This document shows, piece after piece, positions 44,712 to 52,956 of a stretch of DNA of 64,000 nucleotides. Below the pieces are notes generated by a model. That model was not told the origin of the DNA, made no database searches, and worked only from the letters and a program-made list of their open reading frames with translations. A program made the translations under genes and the position numbers. Source of the stretch: Streptomyces sp. SAI-127 (lineage in GTDB: Bacteria > Actinomycetota > Actinomycetes > Streptomycetales > Streptomycetaceae); assembly GCF_029894425.1 (NCBI RefSeq), contig NZ_JARXYJ010000001.1, positions 5,580,001 to 5,644,000 on the forward strand. Reading direction: 5' to 3'. Positions within the stretch are counted from its first letter, which is position 1. Each line of letters opens with the position of its first letter.

Positions 44712-45854
44712 AAGGGCGTTCCGGCCGAGTGCCAGCGACACGGCGGTGAGCGCGCTGTTGAAGGAGACCTCCGAGAGCACCCCGGGCGCCGCGACCTGGT
44801 CGCCCGCGAGATAGACGCCGTCGCCCCGGTCGACGGCCGGCCGGTCGCGCCAGTTCGTGCCGGGCAGGTCGACGGCTCCCGTACGGCCGTTCGCGACGGA
44901 CTCGCGCCGCCAGGTGACGCGTTCGCGCCAGCCGTCGAAGGCGAGATCGAGGAGCTGCTCCGCGCGCGCGACCCCGTCCGCCCTGGTCTCGTGCGGGGCG
45001 ATCGGGATCTGCCCCTGGAGGAGCTGCTCGCCCGCGGGTGCCAGGGTGCGGTCCTGGGCGGTGAACCGTTCGATCCAGCCGGGGGAGTCGAGGTCGGAGA
45101 CGGCGAAGGCGTCACCCCGCCGGGTGCGCAGGGCGAGGTCGAGGAGTGTCGTACGGCCGCTCGGCCAGGTCAGCGAGTCGTCGCCGAGGAGCCGGCGGGC
45201 CGCGTCGAGGGAGGTGGCGACGACGACCGGGGTGTCGGTGGGCAGCGTGTCGACGCGGGACAGGGTCTCCATCCGGACGCCCAGGTTCCAGGCGCGGGCG
45301 GCCATCCGGTCGACGACGCCGGCCCAGCCGCCGCGCGGGTAGTGCGCCTCGGGCGGCAGCTTGGTGGCACGCCGCAGCCGTTCCTGCACGAACGCGGCGG
45401 ACAGGGCGCCCGGGTCGTGATGGAACAGGGCGACGGCGGAGTAGTGGGCGGCGGCGCGGGCGCCCTCCTCACCGGCCTGCTCGGTGGCCCAGGACAGGAA
45501 GTCCACGTCGACCGGTGCCTGTTGGGCACTGCGGCGCAGCAGCTTGAGCATCGCGAAGGGAGGGGTGCGGCGCAGTACGCCCTTGTGCCTCAGCCGCAGC
45601 CGGGCCGCCTCCAGAGGGGGGAGCGGTGCGAGCGGTCCGATGAGGTCGCGCTGCTGGAGCCAGGACCAGTGCGGGCCGCCCTTGTAGAGAGCGTGCGGAC
45701 CGTCGTTCGTGCGGTACGGCCCTTCGGCGGTCCGGGCCCGGCCGCCGAGCGTGTGATGGGCCTCGTGCACGGTGACCTTGGCGCCCGCCTCGGCGGCGGA
45801 GATCGCCGCGGTCAGCCCGGCGAGGCCGCCGCCGATGACGGTGATGCGGTGCAT
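44694..45854 (-). CDS. FAD-dependent oxidoreductase, phytoene-desaturase-like
   Basis: A 386-residue flavoprotein with the Rossmann motif ITVIGGGLAGLTAAISAAEA directly at the N-terminus, VTVHEAHHTLGGRART, and a C-terminal GDGVYLAGDQVAAPGVLSEV FAD-binding segment, as in phytoene desaturase/amine oxidase-type proteins. No carotenoid genes are near, so the substrate is open. The final codons are part of the SoxR box of the next gene. Confidence 0.85.
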   Translation of the reverse strand: MHRITVIGGGLAGLTAAISAAEAGAKVTVHEAHHTLGGRARTAEGPYRTNDGPHALYKGGPHWSWLQQRDLIGPLAPLPPLEAARLRLRHKGVLRRTPPFAMLKLLRRSAQQAPVDVDFLSWATEQAGEEGARAAAHYSAVALFHHDPGALSAAFVQERLRRATKLPPEAHYPRGGWAGVVDRMAARAWNLGVRMETLSRVDTLPTDTPVVVATSLDAARRLLGDDSLTWPSGRTTLLDLALRTRRGDAFAVSDLDSPGWIERFTAQDRTLAPAGEQLLQGQIPIAPHETRADGVARAEQLLDLAFDGWRERVTWRRESVANGRTGAVDLPGTNWRDRPAVDRGDGVYLAGDQVAAPGVLSEVSFNSALTAVSLALGRNALDLKHA

Positions 45855-45983
45855 GGCTGGGGTCTCCCTCTGCTCGGGGGTGGGTCCGTCGTCGGTATGA
45901 CTGATTGAGGGCACCGGAATGTGACATGGGGGCTGTCTGTGCAGGTCAGGGGGATTGTCAGTGGTGGGGTGCAGGATGGGGGC

Positions 45984-46697
45984 ATGGCGAGGAGAGCGAC
46001 AGCTGGGGCGAGCGGGTCCGGTGGTGCCGGTGGTGCGGGCGGCTCGCGGGTGAAGGGGGCGCGGCGGCCGGAAGTGCGGCTGCCACCGCTGGAGCCGCAC
46101 GGGGGAGGGGAACTGGAGCCGGACGGGGATTACGACGGGCTGGAGTTCCTGGAGGTGGACTTCGCGGGGCAGGACGGGGCGGGGGCCCGTTTCATGGACT
46201 GTGCGCTGAAAAGCTGTGCGCTGGACGAGACCCATCTCCACCACGCCCGCTTCCTCGACTCCGTCCTCACCGGCATACGCGGCGTGGGCACCGACCTGGC
46301 GGAGTCGACCCTGCGCGACGTCGAGCTGATCGACGCCCGCCTGGGCGGAGTGCAGCTGCACGGCGCGGCCCTGGAGCGCGTCGTGATCCGTGGCGGCAAG
46401 ATCGACTATCTGAACCTGCGTACGGCCGTCCTCAAGGACGTCGTCTTCGAGAGCTGTGTCCTGGTGGAACCGGACTTCGGCGGCGCGCGGCTGGAGCGCG
46501 TGGAGTTCGTGGACTGCACACTCAAGGGCGCGGACCTCACGGCGGCGACCCTCAAGGACGTGGACCTGCGCGGCGCCGCGGTCCTGGAGATCGCCCGCGG
46601 GATCGACCGGCTGGCCGGAGCGGTGATCAGCCCGTCACAACTGCTGGATTTGGCACCGGTGTTGGCGGCGGAGGTGGGGATCCGGGTGGAGGGGTGA
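45984..46697 (+). CDS. pentapeptide-repeat protein
   Basis: A 237-residue protein. After a Gly/Ala-rich start, residues 60-200 form pentapeptide repeats with the A(D/N)LXX pattern (LEFLEVDFAGQDGAGARFMD, GADLTAATLKDVDLRGAAVL). Such right-handed beta-helices can mimic DNA and protect gyrase (Qnr/MfpA), but most are uncharacterised. The C-terminal GIDRLAGAVISPSQLLDLAP segment is common in actinobacterial members. It is divergent from the FAD gene. Confidence 0.82.
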   Translation: MARRATAGASGSGGAGGAGGSRVKGARRPEVRLPPLEPHGGGELEPDGDYDGLEFLEVDFAGQDGAGARFMDCALKSCALDETHLHHARFLDSVLTGIRGVGTDLAESTLRDVELIDARLGGVQLHGAALERVVIRGGKIDYLNLRTAVLKDVVFESCVLVEPDFGGARLERVEFVDCTLKGADLTAATLKDVDLRGAAVLEIARGIDRLAGAVISPSQLLDLAPVLAAEVGIRVEG

Positions 46698-46970
46698 CGC
46701 GGGGCGCGGGAAGGCCCGCACGCTCTCTTCCGAACTGCCGGGGGTGAGGCCGAGTTTTGGGTGCGGGTGCGGGTGCGGGCGTCGGGTTGGCCCGCGGTGC
46801 GCGGTCGCAGTGGCCGACGTGGGCCGCACCCGCCCTCTCCCTGTGAACAGGTGTGCCTGTGTTCGCCGATAGGGGTGATCGTGGCGGGAGGGCGGTGGGG
46901 TGTGCGGATCTCGTACGTATGGTCGTCCGGCGGGGCTGGGGTGGTCGGAACGTAGGGCGGGGGTGAGGGC

Positions 46971-48200
46971 GTGGCGAAAGCAGCAGGCGCCGACGGTGCG
47001 GGGCGCGTCCGGTACACCTTCCGACTGCGTGTGTCGTCCACTGCCCGCACCGCGCTGATGGCGGAGTGGGACCGGTGCCGGTGGATCTGGAACGAGTGCT
47101 GCGCGAAGTCGAAGCAGACGCACCTTGGGAACAAGAACCGGCCTGAAGGTGTGGACCAGCAGACCTGCGGTCCAGCTCAGCTGGACAAAATGCTGACCGA
47201 AGCCCGGAAGACGAACGGGTGGCTGCGCGAGGGCTCCAGCGTTCCGCAGCAGCAGTCGATCCGCGACTTCGGCACGTCCAAGGCCAAGGCGCAGAATGAC
47301 ATCAGGCAACGGCTGCCCGTGCATCGCCGGGCGGGGATGCCGAAGTGGAAGAAGAAGCGCGAGGCGCCGCCGACGCTGAACTACACCCGGAGCGGCTTCC
47401 GCTTGAAGGACGGTCTCCTGTGCCTGGCGGGCGGCATCGTGGTGACGGTGGTGTGGTCGCGAGACCTTCCGGCCGACCCGTCATCGGTGCGCGTCTATCG
47501 GGACAGCCTTGGACACTGGTATGCCAGCTTCGTCGTCCCCGCCCAGGTTCAGCCGCTCCCGGCCACCGGCCGTGTGATCGGCATCGACTGGGGTGTGAAG
47601 GAGACCGCGACCACCACCAGCGACACCCATGACCTCCCGCACGCCCAGCACGGGCTGAAGGCCGAGGAGAAGCTGACCCGGTACGACCGCATGATGGCTC
47701 GCCGCAGACCGAAGAAAGGGAAGAGCGGGTCGAAGGGCTACCGCACTGCCAAGAAACTCCGGGCCAAGGCGCACAAGAAGGTCGCCCGGCAACGCCAGGA
47801 CACGGCCCGCAAGTGGGCCAAGTCCGTCGTCCGCGGCCACGATGCCCTGGCCGTTGAGGACTTCAGACCGAAGTTCCTCGCCAAGACCACCATGGCCAAG
47901 AAGGCCGCCGACGCCGCCATCGGCGCCACCAAACAAGCCCTGATCGAGATGGGCCGCAAGCACGGCAGGATCGTGCACCTGGTCCACCCCGCGCACACCA
48001 CGATGGACTGCGCACAGTGCGGAGCGAGAGCCAAGCACGCATTGCCGCTGGGAGAGCGCACCTACAACTGCACCGCATGCGGAACCGTGTCTCCCAGGGA
48101 CAAGAACTCCGCACATGTGATGCTCGTCCGGGCTGGTCTCAACCCGGCTGGTGTGGAGGGCATAAGACCACATGGGGCGCCGTCCCAGGTGGCTGCCTGA
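46971..48200 (+). CDS. tnpB: RNA-guided endonuclease TnpB (second, divergent type)
   Basis: A 409-residue TnpB. RuvC residues D206 (VIGIDWGVKETATT), E296 (ALAVEDFRPKF) and D377 (SPRDKNSAHVML) are all present. A zinc finger is formed by C347/C350 and C367/C370. The N-terminal part (RYTFRLRVSSTARTALMAEW, then DRCRWIWNECC) differs clearly from the tnpB at 34.6 kb, so the two come from separate invasions. The GTG at 46971 has GGTGAGG close upstream. The 273 bases before it should contain the element's left end, which I could not place. Confidence 0.9.
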   Translation: MAKAAGADGAGRVRYTFRLRVSSTARTALMAEWDRCRWIWNECCAKSKQTHLGNKNRPEGVDQQTCGPAQLDKMLTEARKTNGWLREGSSVPQQQSIRDFGTSKAKAQNDIRQRLPVHRRAGMPKWKKKREAPPTLNYTRSGFRLKDGLLCLAGGIVVTVVWSRDLPADPSSVRVYRDSLGHWYASFVVPAQVQPLPATGRVIGIDWGVKETATTTSDTHDLPHAQHGLKAEEKLTRYDRMMARRRPKKGKSGSKGYRTAKKLRAKAHKKVARQRQDTARKWAKSVVRGHDALAVEDFRPKFLAKTTMAKKAADAAIGATKQALIEMGRKHGRIVHLVHPAHTTMDCAQCGARAKHALPLGERTYNCTACGTVSPRDKNSAHVMLVRAGLNPAGVEGIRPHGAPSQVAA

Positions 48201-48239
48201 GCCAGGAATCCCCTTCACTTCATGGAGGGGAGGATTCAA
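48120..48239 (+). ncRNA. candidate omega-RNA scaffold of the second tnpB element
   Basis: By analogy with ISDra2-type systems the guide RNA scaffold overlaps the 3' end of tnpB and finishes at the right end. The terminal hairpin and TTCAA end are present. The predicted guide would be the following bases, starting at 48240 (TTCACCCTCGGGAATCGTGC). The 5' limit is approximate. Confidence 0.5.
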
Positions 48240-48736
48240 TTCACCCTCGGGAATCGTGCCTGGAGCGTCCAGATCGCCGGGTTCTCGCCCAGGTCGTCGT
48301 GGAGGTCGATCAGGTCGGCGATGAGGTCGTGCAGGAAGTCGCGGGCCTCGCGGCGCAGGTCCGCGTGGGAGAAGGTGAGCGGGGGCTCCTCCACCGGCAT
48401 CCAGTCGGCCTCGATGTCCACCCAGCCGAAGCGGCGCTCGAAGAGCATGCGGTCGGTGGACTCGGTGAAGTCGAGTTCCGCGTGCTGGGGACGGGAGGCG
48501 CGGGAGCCCGCAGGGTCGCGGTCGAGGCGTTCCGCGATGTCGCACAGCGCCCACGCGAAGTCGAGCACCGGCACCCATCCCCAGGCTGTGGACAGTTCCC
48601 GGTCCTCCTTGGTGTCCGCGAGATAGACGTCTCCGCAGAACAGGTCGTGCCGCAGCGCGTGGACGTCCGCGCGGCGGTAGTCGGTCTGCGGCGGGTCCGG
48701 GAAGCGGTTGGAGAGGGCGTAGCCGATGTCGAGCAC
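48236..48736 (-). CDS. conserved hypothetical protein, 166 residues
   Basis: A cytoplasmic protein without signal or membrane segments, containing VLDFAWALCDIAERLD and DLRREARDFLHDLIADLIDL. I do not recognise the family beyond its being conserved in Streptomyces. Its stop codon TGA (48238-48236) and last residue lie in the TTCAA end of the tnpB element, so the insertion happened at or near the 3' end and may have supplied the stop. The GTG at 48736 is the best start. Confidence 0.7.
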   Translation of the reverse strand: MLDIGYALSNRFPDPPQTDYRRADVHALRHDLFCGDVYLADTKEDRELSTAWGWVPVLDFAWALCDIAERLDRDPAGSRASRPQHAELDFTESTDRMLFERRFGWVDIEADWMPVEEPPLTFSHADLRREARDFLHDLIADLIDLHDDLGENPAIWTLQARFPRVN

Positions 48737-48750
48737 GTACGAGATGGTGT

Positions 48751-48779
48751 CACGCGGTCTCTCATAGGATCACCGCGTG
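48751..48779. promoter_or_regulatory. inverted repeat over a leaderless start
   Basis: CACGCGGT (48751-48758) and ACCGCGTG (48772-48779) flank the -10 box TAGGAT (48765-48770). The right arm contains the GTG start codon of the M1 peptidase. Candidate operator or palindromic promoter. Confidence 0.5.
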
Positions 48780-50183
48780 TCCCGATCCGCGCTGCTCGTC
48801 CCCACCGCCCTGCTCTCCACCGCCCTGCTCCTCGCGAGCGCCCTCACCGCGTGCGGCGGCGGAGTGCACGGCACCCCCGGCGGCTCCGGCCTGCGCGACC
48901 CGTACTTCCCGAAGGCCGGCAACGGCGGGTACGACGTCACCCACTACGACCTCGCCCTCGCCTACGACCCGGACACCGACAGGCTCTCCGGCACCGCGAC
49001 CCTCACCGCCCGCGCCACCCAGGACCTCTCCGCCTTCGACCTCGACCTCGAAGGGCTGGACGTCAAGAAGGTCACCGTCGGCGGCGACAAGGCCCGCTGG
49101 AACCGCACCGGCCAGGAGCTGACCGTGCGCCCGCACGACGACCTCGACGAGGGCAGCGCCTTCCGCGTGACCGTCGCCTACTCCGGCACCCCGAAGACGA
49201 TCACCGACCCGGACGGCTCCGAGGAGGGCTGGCTGCCCACCGAGGACGGCGCGGTGGCCCTCGGCGAACCGACCGGCTCGATGGCCTGGTTCCCCGGCAA
49301 CCACCACCCCTCCGACAAGGCGTCCTACGACCTCACGATCACCGTGCCCGAGGGCCTCCAGGCCGTCTCCAACGGCGAGTTGACGGCCAGCAGGACCAGC
49401 GGCGGCCGTACGACCACCACCTGGCACACCGCCGAACCCATGGCGAGCTACCTCGCCACCCTCGCGATCGGCGACTACGACATCCACCGCACCACCACCC
49501 CCGACGGCCTGCCCGTCTACACCGCCGTCGACCCGGCGGAGGCCGACGCGAGCCGGAAGGTGCTGGCGCAGATCCCGGCCGTCATCGCCTGGTCCGAGGA
49601 CACCTTCGGCCCGTACCCCTTCTCCTCCAGCGGCGCGATCGTGGACCGCGAGGGCGACGCCGGCTACGCCCTGGAGACCCAGAACCGCCCCTTCTTCCCC
49701 GGCGCCCCCGACACCGAGACCCTCGTCCACGAACTCGCCCACCAGTGGTACGGCGACTCGGTCACCCCGAGGACCTGGCGGGACATGTGGCTCAACGAGG
49801 GCTTCGCGACCTACGCCGAGTGGCTGTGGGCCGAGGACCACGGCGGCGACAGCGCACAGAAGACCTTCGACGAGCTGTACACGCACGGCGACGACGTCTA
49901 CGACGACCTCTGGTCCTTCCCGCCCGGGAAACCGTCGAGCGCCGCGCACCTCTCCGACAGCCCCGTCTACCAGCGCGGCGCGATGGTCCTCCACAAGATC
50001 CGCCAGCGGCTCGGCGACACGGCCTTCCGCGCCCTCCTGCGCGACTGGCCCACCACCCACCGCCTCGGCAACGCGGACACCGACGACTTCACGTCGTACG
50101 TCGAGGACCTCGCCCCCGACGAGGACTTCGGACCGATCTGGGAGGAGTGGCTGTACGGGGACGGCAAGCCGGAAGACGCCTAG
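48777..50183 (+). CDS. exported M1-family metallopeptidase (lipoprotein)
   Basis: A 468-residue zinc aminopeptidase-like protein. A lipoprotein signal ends with LTAC (Cys at about 26). The N-terminal beta domain covers about 40-240. The catalytic domain has HELAHQW (H318, E319, H322) and zinc ligand E341 in WLNEGFATYAEW. The exopeptidase motif GxMEN is replaced by AGYALETQN, a common variant in short M1 proteins. The ERAP-like C-terminal domain is absent. It should act outside the membrane on peptides. GTG follows TAGGAT by six bases. Confidence 0.9.
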   Translation: MSRSALLVPTALLSTALLLASALTACGGGVHGTPGGSGLRDPYFPKAGNGGYDVTHYDLALAYDPDTDRLSGTATLTARATQDLSAFDLDLEGLDVKKVTVGGDKARWNRTGQELTVRPHDDLDEGSAFRVTVAYSGTPKTITDPDGSEEGWLPTEDGAVALGEPTGSMAWFPGNHHPSDKASYDLTITVPEGLQAVSNGELTASRTSGGRTTTTWHTAEPMASYLATLAIGDYDIHRTTTPDGLPVYTAVDPAEADASRKVLAQIPAVIAWSEDTFGPYPFSSSGAIVDREGDAGYALETQNRPFFPGAPDTETLVHELAHQWYGDSVTPRTWRDMWLNEGFATYAEWLWAEDHGGDSAQKTFDELYTHGDDVYDDLWSFPPGKPSSAAHLSDSPVYQRGAMVLHKIRQRLGDTAFRALLRDWPTTHRLGNADTDDFTSYVEDLAPDEDFGPIWEEWLYGDGKPEDA

Positions 50184-50725
50184 TTGCCGCGGCTGTGGTC
50201 CTGTCGGCCCTCCGACAACGGCTTGCGCAACACCGAGCAGGGGCGCGCGTGTTGCAGGTCGGTGCGGTGGTCGATGACCTCGTAGCCGAGGGCGGTCCAG
50301 AAGGCGAGGGCGCGGTCGTTGCCGTCGAGGACGGCGAGGCGTACGGCGGTGCTGCCCTCGGTGCGGAAGCGGTCCTCGACGAGGGCGGCGAGCCGACGGC
50401 CGTAGCCCTGCCGGTGTACATCCGCGTCCACCATCAGCAGCCCGATCCACGGGTCCGGGTCGGCCGGGTCCGGGTGTCGGGCGAGCGTGATGGCCACCCC
50501 GACCAGTCGGCCCGCACTGCGCGCCAGCAGCACCTCCGCGTCCGGATGCGCGAGCTCCTCGGCCAGCGCCGCCGCCACCTGCTCCGGCCGGATGTCGTCC
50601 GGGTCCGGGAAGTCACCGCTGAGGGCCATGAAGTCACGGTTGGCCGCGTACAGGGCGGTGAGTTCGGTCAGGAGGGGCGCCGGGATGTCGTGGTCGGGGG
50701 TGAGGGGGAGGGGGGTGAGGAGCAT
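50180..50725 (-). CDS. GNAT-family N-acetyltransferase
   Basis: A 181-residue GNAT with acetyl-CoA loop VDADVHRQGYGRRLAALVED and VLDGNDRALAFWTALGYEVI at the C-terminal strand. The GLLMVD and WTALGY segments are typical; substrate unknown. The ATG is seven bases after TACTCT. The stop overlaps that of the convergent peptidase gene by four bases. Confidence 0.83.
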   Translation of the reverse strand: MLLTPLPLTPDHDIPAPLLTELTALYAANRDFMALSGDFPDPDDIRPEQVAAALAEELAHPDAEVLLARSAGRLVGVAITLARHPDPADPDPWIGLLMVDADVHRQGYGRRLAALVEDRFRTEGSTAVRLAVLDGNDRALAFWTALGYEVIDHRTDLQHARPCSVLRKPLSEGRQDHSRGN

Positions 50726-50746
50726 GGCGGGCAGAGTAGTTGAGGC

Positions 50747-51361
50747 TTACGGCTGAGGCTGTGAGGTCTGGTCCTTGTAGCGGGGCAGGTCGTCCGTGGA
50801 GATCGTCCAGTCGCCGATGGTGACGTCCTCGCCGTAGACGAAGTCCTTGCGGGTGGCGTAACGGGGGCCGTCGGGGGTGGGGTGGATGTCGGTGAGGACG
50901 GCTCCGGTGCCGGTTCGGGGGTCGAAGATCGCGTAGATGGGGATGCCGATCAGGGGGTAGTCGCGGATCTTGCCCACCCAGTCGTTGTCGGGGTTGGAGC
51001 GGGAGACGACTTCGATGGCGGCGCGAATCGTATGAGGATCGAAGGTTCCTTGGGTCTCCATGTCGGCCTCGGCGATCACCATCACGTCGGGACGTCGCAT
51101 GATGCCTTCGGACTGGCCTTCCACATCCGGCTCGCCTGTGTGCGCCACGATTTCTTCTGGCATCACCTTTTCCAGACGTTTCCTGAGGCGCAGCACCGTG
51201 AGTTCGTGCGGCCCAATGGGCGACATCATGTCGTGGACGATCCCTTCCAGGGTGATCTCGAACTTGCCCGGGATGGTGTCGTCCATGGACTGAACGAGAT
51301 CTCGCATGGCCCGGTAGATGTGGGAGCCGCCGCGTTGCGCGTCATCCGGTGCGATGGTCAT
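50747..51361 (-). CDS. Uma2-family (DUF820) endonuclease-like protein
   Basis: A 204-residue PD-(D/E)xK-fold protein. Key segments are the acidic RRPDVMVIAEADM, AIEVVSRSNPDNDW and KIRDYPLIGIPIYAIFDPRT, which hold the D, E and K positions of the family. Uma2 proteins are abundant in Streptomyces and their targets are unknown. AGGAGCGAG precedes the ATG. Confidence 0.87.
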   Translation of the reverse strand: MTIAPDDAQRGGSHIYRAMRDLVQSMDDTIPGKFEITLEGIVHDMMSPIGPHELTVLRLRKRLEKVMPEEIVAHTGEPDVEGQSEGIMRRPDVMVIAEADMETQGTFDPHTIRAAIEVVSRSNPDNDWVGKIRDYPLIGIPIYAIFDPRTGTGAVLTDIHPTPDGPRYATRKDFVYGEDVTIGDWTISTDDLPRYKDQTSQPQP

Positions 51362-51410
51362 GGCGCTCGCTCCTCGTCTGTGCCCAGGGGCCAGGATCGT
51401 CACGTCCATG

Positions 51411-52259
51411 CTAGGCGGCCTCCGGAAGATCGCCTCGGCAGTCGCGGCAGCGGCCGGGTGCGGGTGCGCGGAAGGCGCGGTCGCAGCCGTCGCAGTTCCG
51501 GAACGGGTGCCGTACGTCCGGGGGTGGGGCCGGAGGCCGGCATGGGGGCGGAAGTGGCAGCTGAGCGGTGAGGCGGTGGGCCAGGAGGGCTGCCGGGCGG
51601 TGCAGGGGCTCTGTGGGGAGGTGGGCGGTCAGGGCGTCTCGTACGGCGGTGGGGGTGAGGTCCCGTTCCAGCCAGGCGGCGACCCCGGGGGCCAGGTGTT
51701 CCGTGTCCGTGGCCGACAGGAGCAGGCGGGGGTCGTGGCGGCGGAGGCCCGACAGGACGTCGGTGGCCTGCTGCAGGAGGGCGGGGGCGGGATAGCCCGG
51801 TTGCGGTACGGCCGGGAGGAGCCTCTTGCGGCGCGGTTGCCGTGGCTTCGGAGGCCCGGGGGCCTGGTCTTCGCCGGCCCGGCCGCGATGACCTGGCCGG
51901 TTGCAGGAGACCGTGCGGGTGACAATACGGCCGTCGGGGACGCGTTCGCGGGTGCGGCGGAGGTAGCCATGGGTCTCCAGGTCCCGCAGGGCCGCGGCGA
52001 TACGGTCCCTGCCCTCGGGGAAGCGGACCGCGAGGGTCTTGATGTCCACGGGAGCGCCTGCGGGGAGGGACTGGAGGTAGAGGGCCAGCCCTCTGGCGAC
52101 GAGCGAGAGGTCGGGGTGCTGGGCGAGGTGGTTGCCGATCACCGTGAAGCGTTCGGTGTGGCGGGCGTTGTCGTGGAGGAGACCACCCACGCGGGGGTGG
52201 TTTTTGCCCGTGGTGCGGGACTGGGCGCGTGGGGGCGCGCTAGGGTTTTGCGTGTCCAT
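51411..52259 (-). CDS. HTH-domain protein with C-terminal zinc-ribbon-like motif
   Basis: A 282-residue protein. Residues 35-115 are a winged-helix domain (FTVIGNHLAQHPDLSLVARG, VDIKTLAVRFPEGRDRIAAA, LETHGYLRR) like those of replication-initiator or MarR-type proteins. A Pro/Arg linker follows, and the C-terminus has CDGCDRAFRAPAPGRCRDC, a four-Cys zinc motif. This Streptomyces-specific family occurs in many copies per genome; its role is unknown. A long hairpin lies in its 5' region (52287-52322). Confidence 0.75.
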   Translation of the reverse strand: MDTQNPSAPPRAQSRTTGKNHPRVGGLLHDNARHTERFTVIGNHLAQHPDLSLVARGLALYLQSLPAGAPVDIKTLAVRFPEGRDRIAAALRDLETHGYLRRTRERVPDGRIVTRTVSCNRPGHRGRAGEDQAPGPPKPRQPRRKRLLPAVPQPGYPAPALLQQATDVLSGLRRHDPRLLLSATDTEHLAPGVAAWLERDLTPTAVRDALTAHLPTEPLHRPAALLAHRLTAQLPLPPPCRPPAPPPDVRHPFRNCDGCDRAFRAPAPGRCRDCRGDLPEAA

Positions 52260-52286
52260 CGGGAAGCTGTTCTTCCTTGGTGGTCA

Positions 52287-52322
52287 GGCCCTCGCATCGG
52301 GATTGCCGTCCCGGCGAGGGCC
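52287..52322 (-). promoter_or_regulatory. stable hairpin upstream of the HTH gene
   Basis: Arms GGCCCTCGC/GCGAGGGCC (52287-52295, 52314-52322) enclose a second stem CGGGA/TCCCG (52298-52302, 52309-52313). It lies 28 bases before the HTH gene start, so it is more likely a leader structure or attenuator than a distal terminator. Confidence 0.5.
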
Positions 52323-52461
52323 GTTGCATGTCTGCGGTTGTGTTGCGCCGACTGTAGAGCAAGCAACCGGGCCGAAATCCAGCTGAGTTGGCGATGTTCA
52401 CTCGGCCGAGTGAGTTGCGACTTCGCGGCGGGAGGAGGGGTGGGGCTTGGTGAGGTTTCTT

Positions 52462-52956
52462 TCAGCCCGGAGTTCTTTGGGAAAGGCCGCCCGCGCCACC
52501 GGAGTACGGGTTTTCGGGATGCGGTGAGAGGTCGATTTCCGCCCACACCGTCTTGCGCGGGCGGGGTCCCGGCGCCACGCCCCAACGGTCGGCGAGCGCG
52601 TCCACGAGCATGAGACCCCGGCCCGACTCGGCGTCCGACGTGGGGGGTTCGGTGCGTGGCAGACAGTCACCCCGGGTGTCCGTGACCTCGATGCGCAGAG
52701 TGTCGCCGACGACGTAGAGCGTCAGGCGGAAGTCGCGCCCCGGTACCCGGCCGTGCGTGACCGCATTCGCCGCCAGCTCCGCCACGATGTGCTCCGCCGG
52801 GTGCAACGGCATTCCCCACTCGCGGAGTTGCTCGACTGCCAGCAGCCTGGCCCCACCGGGGACGCCTCCGAGTTGGTGTGGTTCAAGAGCAGCTACAGCA
52901 GCGGCACGGACGGCAACTCCTGCGTCGAGATCGCGGTAGCACCCCGCACGGTCCAC
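52462..52956 (-). CDS. ATP-binding protein, RsbW/anti-sigma-like HATPase, N-terminally truncated
   Basis: The conserved part begins at about 52850: LLAVEQLREWGMPLHPAEHI, the N box HIVAELAANAVTHGR, DTRGD and SGRGLMLVDALADRWG. These proteins are kinase-like ATPases found beside XRE/DUF397 pairs in Streptomyces. The usual first 30-40 residues of the family are missing. The codons from 52956 to about 52850 are the antisense of the DUF397 gene and do not look like the family, so the true protein is truncated or begins inside. Confidence 0.65.
   Translation of the reverse strand: MDRAGCYRDLDAGVAVRAAAVAALEPHQLGGVPGGARLLAVEQLREWGMPLHPAEHIVAELAANAVTHGRVPGRDFRLTLYVVGDTLRIEVTDTRGDCLPRTEPPTSDAESGRGLMLVDALADRWGVAPGPRPRKTVWAEIDLSPHPENPYSGGAGGLSQRTPG

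Larger units (their letters stand above)
46971..48239 (+). mobile_element. tnpB-only IS200/IS605-type element with intact right end
   Basis: The right end is recognisable: a subterminal hairpin (GAATCC at 48206-48211 with GGATTC at 48232-48237, inner CCCCTTC and GGAGGGG) followed by TTCAA at 48235-48239. The left boundary is uncertain and lies before 46971. There is no tnpA. Confidence 0.7.

Noticed and set aside
34577..48200. A complete composite transposon bounded by the two tnpB genes
   Set aside because: The two TnpB proteins are only distantly related, are in opposite orientation with different ends, and conserved chromosomal genes lie between them.
48762..50450. 562-codon open frame antisense to the M1 peptidase
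   Set aside because: No recognisable domain; the opposite strand carries the zinc peptidase motifs and a leaderless start.
52287..52322. Hairpin as the terminator of the ATP-binding gene
   Set aside because: It is 140 bases past that stop and 28 bases before the HTH gene start; a leader role is at least as likely, so I did not call it a terminator.
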